From positions 1 to 12,531 of the forward strand of contig JAQVEY010000026.1 of NCBI GenBank assembly GCA_028697515.1: a stretch of DNA of 12,531 nt. Direction: 5' to 3'. Positions 1 through 6,942 of this stretch are shown piece after piece (position 1 is the first letter of the stretch; each line of letters starts with the position of its first letter). The DNA comes from Bacteroidales bacterium. Its GTDB lineage: Bacteria > Bacteroidota > Bacteroidia > Bacteroidales > ML635J-15. A program made the position numbers and the translations under genes. Under the pieces are notes generated by a model that had not been told where the DNA came from, searched no databases, and was given only the letters and a program-made list of their open reading frames with translations.

Positions 1-919
1 AAAAGCGGTTATACAGCTTCGAAATGTAAAAGAAGCTGTCGAAATTGAAGAAATTGAAAAAGCCTGTAATATAGGCTATTTAATGCATACTACTGCAATG
101 AAAATGGCTAAAGCAGGAGTTGTTGAGAGAGAAATTGCAGGAGTAATCGAAGGAATAAGTATTGCTCACGGTGCAGTTCCATCCTTCCCTGTAATTCTAA
201 CCAAAAACGGACAAACCCTGCACAATCACTGTCATGATAATGTATTGCAAAATGGAGATTTAATGCTTACTGACGCAGGTGCGCAAACCACCAGGTTTTA
301 TGCTTCTGATAATACTCGTACTGTTCCGGTGGGTGGTAAATTTTCTGCTAAGCAGAAAGAGATATATCAAATTGTGCTAAATGCAATAAATGGCAGTATC
401 AAGTTAATGAAACCCGGAATTAAGTATTTTGATGTTCATCTAGCAGCCTGCGAAATCATTGCAAGTGGGTTAAAAGATCTTGAAATCATGAAAGGCGACT
501 GTAAAGAAGCAGTAAAACATGGTGCGCACGCCTTGTTTATGCCTCACGGGTTAGGACACATGATGGGTCTTGATGTTCACGATATGGAGGATTTAGGTCA
601 GATATATGTTGGATATGATGATACAACCAGACCAAGTAATATTTTTGGAACAGCTTTTCTGAGAATGGGTAGAGAACTCAAAAAGGGCTATGTGTTGACT
701 AATGAACCGGGAATTTATTTTATTCCCGAATTAATTGATTTGTGGAAAAAAGATAAAAAATTCGTAGATTACATAAACTATGAAAAAGTTGAACAATATC
801 GTAGCTTTGGTGGAATACGCCTTGAAGATGATATTTTAATCACCGATAAGGGTTCAAGAATTCTTGGAGAAAAACGTATTCCAATATCTATCCAAGAAAT
901 TGAGGATTTTATGAAATAG
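1..919 (+). CDS. M24 family aminopeptidase P-like metallopeptidase (3' part; 5' end outside window)
   Basis: Probable Xaa-Pro aminopeptidase, a cytosolic dinuclear-metal enzyme that removes an N-terminal residue preceding proline. The frame is open from base 2, and the residues before the first in-frame ATG (83) continue the usual pre-catalytic helix (VKEAVEIEEIEKAC), so the true start lies upstream and the N-terminal creatinase-like domain is missing. All five pita-bread metal ligands are visible, numbering from the ATG at 83: Asp64 (TDAGA), Asp76 (SDNTRT), His159 (PHGLGH), Glu208 (NEPGIYF) and Glu248 (RLEDD). His155 is the usual second histidine. An insertion of about 30 residues before Glu248, rich in Lys and Tyr, fits the larger prolidase/PepP-type members rather than methionine aminopeptidase. 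The next gene starts 21 nt downstream on the same strand. Prolidase cannot be excluded without the N-terminal domain. Confidence 0.9.
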   Translation, partial: KAVIQLRNVKEAVEIEEIEKACNIGYLMHTTAMKMAKAGVVEREIAGVIEGISIAHGAVPSFPVILTKNGQTLHNHCHDNVLQNGDLMLTDAGAQTTRFYASDNTRTVPVGGKFSAKQKEIYQIVLNAINGSIKLMKPGIKYFDVHLAACEIIASGLKDLEIMKGDCKEAVKHGAHALFMPHGLGHMMGLDVHDMEDLGQIYVGYDDTTRPSNIFGTAFLRMGRELKKGYVLTNEPGIYFIPELIDLWKKDKKFVDYINYEKVEQYRSFGGIRLEDDILITDKGSRILGEKRIPISIQEIEDFMK

Positions 920-940
920 GGAAAATTTGATTTTTTAACT

Positions 941-2248
941 ATGCTACTTATTTATACACCAAAATTAACTCGAAGATTTGAGTATGCTGTGGAAGTTTGT
1001 TTTAAACATGCTTATAAGCTTGACTATAGTATAACAACAGACATTAATGAATTTGAAAAATCGGCAGACCCATGTTTGTGGTATGCCTCAAAAAAAGTGT
1101 CAACCAAGCCCGGTATTATTGCTGATGCTGTAATGATTGATGAAAAATTGATGATTGCATCTCCCGGAAGGACAATGATAAATGATATAACCGTTTTGTT
1201 TCCCACTGAATCATATTTGCTGCCCAAGTTCGATTTGTTCGCTGCTGCATTTTGGCATGTGACAAGGATGGAAGAGTATAGTCATTTTGCTAAAAATGCT
1301 TTAAACAGATTTACGTCTGACATGAGTATTGCTCGCAAAACTGGAATTTTACAAAAGCCTATTATTAATATTTGGGTAGAGATTTTTTTAAGTGAGTTGA
1401 AGTTATTATACCCTGATATAGCTTTTGAAAAGCCGACATTTAAATATATTCCAACTATTGATGTTGATAGCGTTTATATGTACAAATCAAAAGGCATATT
1501 CCGAACACTTGGAGGAGTTGTTCGTGATTTATTGAAAAAGGATTTTCTGGGAGTTAAAAAGAGATATAAAGTAATTATAGGAAAAGAAAAGGATCCATGG
1601 TTTTGTTTTGATGAGATAAATAATTTGCATAATAAGTATAAACTTTCGGCTTACTATTTCTTTTTGTTAGGAAGATTTGGTAATCTTGACAGGAATATTT
1701 CACCATCAAGACAAAGTGTTAAAATACTTATAAGAGAACTGATTAAGAATTATACTGTAGGTATTCATAACTCTTACAGAGGAAATAGTAAATCGAAAGT
1801 TTGGAGTAAAGAATTGAGAATTCTAAAAAAGATAACAAAACAAGATATTTTTTCATCGCGACAGCATTATTTATTTGTAAGGTTTCCATCTACTTATGAA
1901 GATTTGATTAAAATGGGGATTAAGCGCGATTTTTCAATGGTTTATCCAGATATGCCGGGATTTAGAATGGGTATTACTGTGCCTGTACCGTTTTTTAATC
2001 TGAAAACAAATACTAAAACCGACTTATGGTTATATCCAACAATGATAATGGATGTAGGTCTTACAAAATATCAGAATCTAAGTTTTAAAGATGCCGAAGA
2101 ACAGTGTAGTAACATTATAAATTACACAAAACAGTATGGCGGGATATTAATAACACTTTGGCATAATGAATCCTTGTCCAATTATGGTAAATGGGAGGGC
2201 TGGATAAAAGTGTATGAATCTATCCTAAAAAAAGCATCTGAGGAGTAG
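941..2248 (+). CDS. DUF7033 / polysaccharide deacetylase-like (NodB-fold) protein
   Basis: A 435-residue protein of a Bacteroidota family with an N-terminal domain (about 1-165, recognised as DUF7033-like) and a C-terminal NodB-like barrel. Visible barrel motifs are TIDVDS at 172-177 (Asp174 and Asp176 in the position of the TFDDG motif), VGIHNSYR at 273-280 (His276, equivalent to the first His of HSxxH, with Arg at the second), RQHYLFVRFP at 307-316, and LWHNES near the C-terminus (His408). The pattern suggests a carbohydrate deacetylase-type hydrolase, but the second metal His is replaced, so activity and substrate are unknown. There is no signal peptide, so it is probably cytosolic. It follows the M24 gene by 21 nt and may be co-transcribed with it; the functions do not obviously connect. 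It ends 7 nt from the converging nucleoside phosphorylase gene. The family call is from memory of the motif pattern. Confidence 0.75.
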   Translation: MLLIYTPKLTRRFEYAVEVCFKHAYKLDYSITTDINEFEKSADPCLWYASKKVSTKPGIIADAVMIDEKLMIASPGRTMINDITVLFPTESYLLPKFDLFAAAFWHVTRMEEYSHFAKNALNRFTSDMSIARKTGILQKPIINIWVEIFLSELKLLYPDIAFEKPTFKYIPTIDVDSVYMYKSKGIFRTLGGVVRDLLKKDFLGVKKRYKVIIGKEKDPWFCFDEINNLHNKYKLSAYYFFLLGRFGNLDRNISPSRQSVKILIRELIKNYTVGIHNSYRGNSKSKVWSKELRILKKITKQDIFSSRQHYLFVRFPSTYEDLIKMGIKRDFSMVYPDMPGFRMGITVPVPFFNLKTNTKTDLWLYPTMIMDVGLTKYQNLSFKDAEEQCSNIINYTKQYGGILITLWHNESLSNYGKWEGWIKVYESILKKASEE

Positions 2249-2255
2249 GATAAAA

Positions 2256-3065
2256 CTAGAGTAACTCAATTAATCTAGTAAATATTTTTGTCATTTTTGT
2301 TTCGGCTGCAGAAGCAACTTTTTGGACTTCTTCGTGAGTAACTTCAACAATTTTTCCCGGAACACCAAGATCTGTAATTATTGACATTGCAAAGCATGGA
2401 ATACCCATTTGACGGGCAGCGATTACTTCGGGTACTGTTGACATTCCAACAGTATCAGATCCAATAATTCTGAAATACTTATATTCTGAAGGGGTTTCAA
2501 ATGTTGGGCCTGTTGTCGCAGTATATACTCCTTCCTGAACTTTGATATTAAATTCTTTTGCAATTGCTTTGGCTCTTATCACAAGATTTTTATCGTAAGC
2601 ATCGCTCATATCTGGAAATCTTGGGCCAAATTCGGGATTATGCTTACCAATTAAAGGATTTGGAAGAAGATTAATATGATCAGTAATTATCATTAAATCT
2701 CCAATTTCGAAATCAGGATTTACTCCTCCACTGGCATTTGAAACAAATAGATATTTAATACCTAAAGATTTCATTACTCTTACCGGAAAAATAACTTGAG
2801 ACATAGGGTAGCCTTCATAAAAATGAAATCGTCCTTGCATGGCAAGAACATTTTTCCCTCCCAATTTTCCAAAAATGAGTTTTCCACTATGTCCTTCGAC
2901 TGTCGAAACCGGGAAATTCGGTATTTCATTATAGGGGATACTTACATCAATTTTAATGTCCCGTACCAAGCCACCAAGTCCTGTACCTAAAATTATTCCT
3001 ATTTCAGGATAATCCTGAATATGAGTTTCTATATAATTTACTGTATCTTTTATTGTTTCTGACAT
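2256..3065 (-). CDS. punA: Purine nucleoside phosphorylase (trimeric PNP/MTAP family)
   Basis: Phosphorolysis of purine nucleosides to free base and ribose-1-phosphate, a cytosolic purine-salvage step. The start is placed at the ATG at 3065 (269 aa), because family members begin a few residues before this helix; a TTG seven codons upstream (3086) also opens the frame. Motifs: phosphate loop GTGLGG (27-32), EGHSG (57-61), QGRFHFYEGY (77-86, with Arg79 and His81), SNASGG (109-114), GPTFETPSE (186-194, with Glu190), GMSTVPEV (207-214), SIITDLG (228-234) and THEEV with His244. Glu190, Asp232 and His244 align with human PNP Glu201, Asn243 and His257, so the base-selecting Asn is Asp here (GAT at 2370-2372). 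This may broaden specificity towards 6-aminopurines. The 5' end overlaps the lpxK 3' end by 62 nt in another frame, implying co-transcription. Symbol follows the Bacillus name. Confidence 0.93.
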   Translation of the reverse strand: MSETIKDTVNYIETHIQDYPEIGIILGTGLGGLVRDIKIDVSIPYNEIPNFPVSTVEGHSGKLIFGKLGGKNVLAMQGRFHFYEGYPMSQVIFPVRVMKSLGIKYLFVSNASGGVNPDFEIGDLMIITDHINLLPNPLIGKHNPEFGPRFPDMSDAYDKNLVIRAKAIAKEFNIKVQEGVYTATTGPTFETPSEYKYFRIIGSDTVGMSTVPEVIAARQMGIPCFAMSIITDLGVPGKIVEVTHEEVQKVASAAETKMTKIFTRLIELL

Positions 3066-4128
3066 AACTGAATATTTGGTTATCAAATTGTTTTCTTTCT
3101 TCTTCGCTACAAATTAATTCTACTTCGATTGGTATGCAATATACAGCTTTTTTTATTTCTTCATCAAAAAAATCAATGCTTTTTAGACGTACTGCATCTT
3201 TTTCTGTAACTACTATTACTTTTTTTGATTTAAGCGTTTTGTAAATATCCTGAATTTTCATTATGTCTTTTTGTGTATAGTTATAATGATCTGGGTATTT
3301 AATATGTCTTAAACTAGCAGAGTTAGTTTCAATATAGTCTGCAAAATCACTCGATCTGGCAATTCCGGTAAATGCAAGCACATTGTAGTCTTTTAATTCT
3401 GATATTTTTATTTCATTTCCTTCATTACTAAAAACAGGTCTTAAATCGTGATATTTTAGTGTAGAAAAAAACAAATATTGATATGGCATGATATCGACTT
3501 CTTGTGATAAAATACGTCTTTCGATTGGTTTGAGATTTGCTGGACATTTACTGAAAATTACTATATGTGCTCTGTGGCTCGCAGAGCGAGGCTCTCTAAG
3601 TCTTCCCAAAGGTAAAAGGAAATCCTTTGCAATGGGATGATGATAATTATTTAATAAAATTGACAATCCTGGACTTATTCTTCTATGTTGAAAAGCGTCA
3701 TCGAGAATAATTAGATTTAAATCTGGGTATAACTCCAATAGTTTATCAACTCCTGCAGTTCTACTTTCACAAACTGATACTATTACATCCGGAAATTTTT
3801 GTTTTATTTGTAAGGGTTCGTCTCCAGCATCATAATGAGAATCTGCTTGTTCAACAATTCTAAAGCCTTTCGTTTTTCTCTTATACCCACGACTAAGTAT
3901 TGCTACAGAATATTCTTTTTTAAGCATTTTTAAAATAAATTCGGTATGTGGGGTTTTTCCAGTTCCGCCAACACTAATATTTCCGATAGAAATTATCGGA
4001 AGTTTATATTCTTTGGTTTTAAGGATTTTATTGTCAAAACAGAAATTTCTTATAGAAATTGCAATTCTATAAATAATAACCAGTGGAGATAATAATATAA
4101 ACAATATTAGATTTGGACTATCCTTCAT
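3004..4128 (-). CDS. lpxK: Tetraacyldisaccharide 4'-kinase (lipid A 4'-kinase)
   Basis: LpxK phosphorylates the 4' position of the tetraacyldisaccharide-1-phosphate precursor to give lipid IVA, at the cytoplasmic face of the inner membrane. The 374-residue product has a hydrophobic N-terminal anchor (about 7-25), a Walker A/P-loop GNISVGGTGKTP (49-60, Lys58), SRGYKR (79-84), a DEP element (103-105), the Walker B-like ILDDAFQHRR (141-150, with Asp143, Asp144 and His148) and LPLGRLREP (172-180). All are LpxK signatures. The C-terminus ends about ten residues beyond a VRNNKR block, which is what creates the overlap with the downstream phosphorylase gene. The ATG start faces the divergent intergenic region. 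I found no perfect Bacteroidota promoter for this strand there. Its presence shows a Gram-negative organism making lipid A. Confidence 0.96.
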   Translation of the reverse strand: MKDSPNLILFILLSPLVIIYRIAISIRNFCFDNKILKTKEYKLPIISIGNISVGGTGKTPHTEFILKMLKKEYSVAILSRGYKRKTKGFRIVEQADSHYDAGDEPLQIKQKFPDVIVSVCESRTAGVDKLLELYPDLNLIILDDAFQHRRISPGLSILLNNYHHPIAKDFLLPLGRLREPRSASHRAHIVIFSKCPANLKPIERRILSQEVDIMPYQYLFFSTLKYHDLRPVFSNEGNEIKISELKDYNVLAFTGIARSSDFADYIETNSASLRHIKYPDHYNYTQKDIMKIQDIYKTLKSKKVIVVTEKDAVRLKSIDFFDEEIKKAVYCIPIEVELICSEEERKQFDNQIFSYVRNNKRYSKLYRNSYSGLS

Positions 4129-4229
4129 TAGTATTTTAAAATTTCAATATAAATATATTGCATTCTTCGCAAAATACAAATTATTGCTATAAAAACTCTG
4201 TTATTTTTATGAATATTATACATTCAGCC

Positions 4230-4260
4230 TTTGTTTTATTGTTTATATAGAGTATTTTTG
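4230..4260 (+). promoter_or_regulatory. Bacteroidota-type promoter for the AlkD-like/M1 peptidase pair
   Basis: TTTG at 4230-4233 (-33 element) and TATTTTTG at 4253-4260 (matches TAnnTTTG, -7 element) are separated by 19 nt, the consensus arrangement for the primary sigma factor of Bacteroidota. Transcription would start near 4266, giving a leader of about 43 nt before the ATG at 4309. It is the best match in the 180-nt divergent region. Confidence 0.75.
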
Positions 4261-4264
4261 TATG

Positions 4265-4290
4265 GAATCAAATTTTAGAATCAATTTTTT
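4265..4290 (+). repeat. Tandem 13-bp repeat in the leader of the AlkD-like gene
   Basis: GAATCAAATTTTA (4265-4277) is directly followed by GAATCAATTTTTT (4278-4290), with 11 of 13 positions identical. The pair starts at the predicted transcription start and lies entirely in the leader. It could be a protein-binding site or chance in AT-rich sequence. Confidence 0.4.
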
Positions 4291-4308
4291 TAACAAATAA
4301 GAGAAATC

Positions 4309-5004
4309 ATGTTATTGTCGGATTATGTAAACAAAGTTAAAGAGTTTTTTGAGAAGTACCAAAATCCTGTGGAAGCCGAGGCAATGTCTGCCTATATGAA
4401 AAATAATTTCCCTTTTTTAGGAATATTAGCACCAAAAAGGAAAGAATTATTTAAGGTATTTTTTAATACTTTTCCTGTTCCTGATTATGATGAAACAAAG
4501 ATGCTGGTTAAGGAGTTGTTCAATCTGCCTGAAAGAGAATATCATTATTTTGCATTACAATTGATAATTAAGCATAAACGTAAATGGTCTCCAACTGATA
4601 TTGTTTATTTTGAAAGTCTTATTTTAACTAAATCGTGGTGGGATACTGTGGATATTATTAGCAGTAAAATAGTTGCCGCCTTTTTTATTAAGTATCCTAA
4701 CCTTACAGTTGCAATAACAGATTCGTGGAGTCAGTCGAGAAACATTTGGCTAAAAAGAGTTTCAATAATTTATCAGTTATCCTATAAGAAAAAAACTAAT
4801 ACTGAAATTTTGGCCAGACACATACTTGAAAATGCTTCTCATAACGATTTTTTCGTGCAGAAAGCTATTGGATGGGCATTAAGAGTTTATTCCAAAACTA
4901 ATTATAAATGGGTTCTTGATTTTATTATTCAAAACACAACCCTAAAAACTCTCAGCAAGCGAGAAGCAATAAAATGGATGGATAATAAAGGCTTGATATC
5001 TTAG
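4309..5004 (+). CDS. AlkD-like DNA alkylation repair protein (HEAT-repeat DNA glycosylase)
   Basis: Probable DNA glycosylase of the AlkC/AlkD superfamily, which excises N3- and N7-alkylated purines; the family is made entirely of helical HEAT-like repeats. The 231-residue length matches AlkD. Key positions can be placed: Trp111 and Asp115 in SWWDTVD (109-115), Arg150 in WLKR (147-150), and Trp189 in KAIGWALR (185-192). These correspond, at a constant offset of two, to Trp109, Asp113, Arg148 and Trp187 of the Bacillus cereus enzyme as I recall it, so the catalytic aspartate and DNA-backbone cradle appear intact. The N-terminal repeats (FLGILAPKRKELFK, 36-49) are also typical. It is first in a two-gene unit behind the promoter at 4230-4260. 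The downstream M1 peptidase gene starts 3 nt after the stop, with no obvious functional link. Confidence 0.92.
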   Translation: MLLSDYVNKVKEFFEKYQNPVEAEAMSAYMKNNFPFLGILAPKRKELFKVFFNTFPVPDYDETKMLVKELFNLPEREYHYFALQLIIKHKRKWSPTDIVYFESLILTKSWWDTVDIISSKIVAAFFIKYPNLTVAITDSWSQSRNIWLKRVSIIYQLSYKKKTNTEILARHILENASHNDFFVQKAIGWALRVYSKTNYKWVLDFIIQNTTLKTLSKREAIKWMDNKGLIS

Positions 5005-5007
5005 ATT

Positions 5008-6939
5008 ATGAAAAGTCTAATTACCATACTTTGTTTTTCTTGTTTAATTTCGACATTAAGTTTTTCTCAGGAATACGATTTTTATAAGCATTCGTATAGA
5101 TTTAGTAAGGCTTCGGATCATGAAAATGACTCAAGATTGATGCATTATGATATAGGTTTTTATTTTTTAAATCTAGAAATGACTAACACAAGTGTTTATT
5201 TATCTGGAAGCACAAGAATTGATTTAGATTTATTGCCTGAGTATAATAATGAACTTGTATTTGATTTTAAATCTGGTATGACTGTTGACTCAATTAAAAT
5301 AAATGGACTAATTAGCACTTTTTCACATTCTGATGATAAAATAATTATTAATTATAATCATACGGTAGATTTTAATGATAATTACATGGTTTCTGCTGAA
5401 GTCTTTTATCATGGATCGCCCTCAGATGGTATGTTTAATGATTCAGATTGGTATAGTACTCAGACCTACCAATTTACATATTCTTTATCGGAACCTTATT
5501 CGGCAAAATATTGGTTTCCATGTAAACAAGTTCTTTCCGACAAAGCTGATTCAGTATATTTTTATATTACTATTCCCGAAACCTTAAAAGCTGGTTCAAA
5601 TGGAGTGTTGGTTAATGAAGTAAATGTAGTCGGAGGTAAAAAGAGATTAGAATGGCAGTCTTCTTATCCTATTAATTATTATCTGATTTCAGTAGCGGTT
5701 GGAAAATATCAGGATTATTCATTTTATGCAGAAATTCCAAATTACTCGACTCAAATTCTTGTACAGAATTATATTCCTGATAATGAGACCTATTTGAATG
5801 AAAACACATATTATATCGATAATACTTCTAATATGCTTCGGCTATTGAGCGATAAATTTGGCTTATATCCTTTTGCAGAAGAGAAATTCGGACATTGTAT
5901 TGTGCCTTTAAATGGGGGCATGGAGCATCAAACCATGACGACTTTGGGAAATTTTAGCTTCAGATTGGTCGTTCATGAGTTAGGACATTCGTGGTTTGGT
6001 GATTATTTAACCTGTGGTAATTGGCAGGATATATGGATAAACGAAGGATTTGCAAGTTATACAGAATATATAGGTTTGAAAAATATTCAAGGAGACTATT
6101 ATGCAAATGCTTGGCTTGAAGAATGTCAAACTCTAGCAAAAGAGGCCACTACAGGATCGGTTTATGTACCTTTCGAAGAATTAAGTAGTGTTAATAGGAT
6201 TTTTGATTACCGATTAAGTTACCGTAAGGGTGCATACTTATTGCACATGATAAGATATATAATTGATAACGATGATTTGTTTTTTGCTAGTTTACGTGAA
6301 TATTTGAGTATTTATGGCAATTCAACTGCAATTGGTGAAGATTTTAGAGAAGTTATTGAAACTGAGACAGGGATTGATTTTGATTCTTTTTTTCAACAAT
6401 GGTATTATGGAGAAGGCTATCCTATTTACTCTGTTACTTGGTGGCAAGCAGATAATATTTTAAATATTGAAATGACTCAAACAACAACAGCTGATGATGT
6501 TACACCATTATTTACTGTTCCAATGGAATTCGAAATATTGTATGAGGATGAAACTGGATTTATTACTCGAGAACTTGTAGAATCGAATTATTGTACTTAT
6601 CAAATACCAGTTAGCGGGCTAGTTACCGATGTTGTTGTAAATCCAAATCTTTCTGTTCTTGCCGATGTGTCGTCGGTCCATTCTGAACTTGTTAGTAGTT
6701 TTACTGATTTAGCTAAAGTTTTCCCAAATCCTTCAAATGGCAACATTAATATTTATACGGAAAAGGCTGGTAATTATATAGTTATGTTATATAATGCTGA
6801 AGGTAAAATAATACTCGAATCTGAATTTAAAGGTAATTCAAGCTTTTTGGACATTAGCGAATTTAGTAATGGGATTTATTATTTAAAACTTATAGGAATC
6901 GAAAAGACCTCAATCAGTAAAATAATTCTGTCAAAATAG
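5008..6939 (+). CDS. Secreted M1 family zinc metallopeptidase with T9SS type A sorting domain
   Basis: A 643-residue aminopeptidase N-like enzyme exported by Sec and then across the outer membrane by type IX secretion. The signal peptide spans 1-20 (cleavage LSFS|QEYD), leaving Gln at +1, which Bacteroidota commonly cyclise to pyroglutamate. An N-terminal beta saddle domain (about 40-235) is followed by the thermolysin-like domain: the exopeptidase motif appears as NGGMEH (302-307, in place of GAMEN), zinc site HELGH (323-327) with the third ligand Glu346 in NEGFA, and probable catalytic Tyr405 in SYRKGA. The usual helical C-terminal M1 domain is absent. Instead, after a short beta region (about 470-560) comes a sorting domain at 572-643 (FPNPSNG start, NGIYYLK, ending KIILSK). 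It probably trims peptides at the cell surface or in the medium. It is coupled to the AlkD-like gene and converges on the next gene with 3 nt between stops. Confidence 0.94.
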   Translation: MKSLITILCFSCLISTLSFSQEYDFYKHSYRFSKASDHENDSRLMHYDIGFYFLNLEMTNTSVYLSGSTRIDLDLLPEYNNELVFDFKSGMTVDSIKINGLISTFSHSDDKIIINYNHTVDFNDNYMVSAEVFYHGSPSDGMFNDSDWYSTQTYQFTYSLSEPYSAKYWFPCKQVLSDKADSVYFYITIPETLKAGSNGVLVNEVNVVGGKKRLEWQSSYPINYYLISVAVGKYQDYSFYAEIPNYSTQILVQNYIPDNETYLNENTYYIDNTSNMLRLLSDKFGLYPFAEEKFGHCIVPLNGGMEHQTMTTLGNFSFRLVVHELGHSWFGDYLTCGNWQDIWINEGFASYTEYIGLKNIQGDYYANAWLEECQTLAKEATTGSVYVPFEELSSVNRIFDYRLSYRKGAYLLHMIRYIIDNDDLFFASLREYLSIYGNSTAIGEDFREVIETETGIDFDSFFQQWYYGEGYPIYSVTWWQADNILNIEMTQTTTADDVTPLFTVPMEFEILYEDETGFITRELVESNYCTYQIPVSGLVTDVVVNPNLSVLADVSSVHSELVSSFTDLAKVFPNPSNGNINIYTEKAGNYIVMLYNAEGKIILESEFKGNSSFLDISEFSNGIYYLKLIGIEKTSISKIILSK

Positions 6940-6942
6940 AGA

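Noticed and set aside
2256..2278. Short inverted repeat (CTAGA ... TCTAG) at the convergent junction, considered as a bidirectional terminator
   Set aside because: Five-base arms with a long loop, lying inside the phosphorylase coding end, and no T-run following on either strand.
3066..3086. Seven-codon extension of the nucleoside phosphorylase beginning at TTG (3086)
   Set aside because: An ATG at 3065 gives the expected family N-terminus; the extension would lengthen the overlap with lpxK to 83 nt and rests on a rare start codon.
4129..4229. Promoter for lpxK on the minus strand
   Set aside because: Only partial -7-like elements (TATTTTG, TAATTTG) with no TTTG at the right distance; a promoter must exist but cannot be placed.
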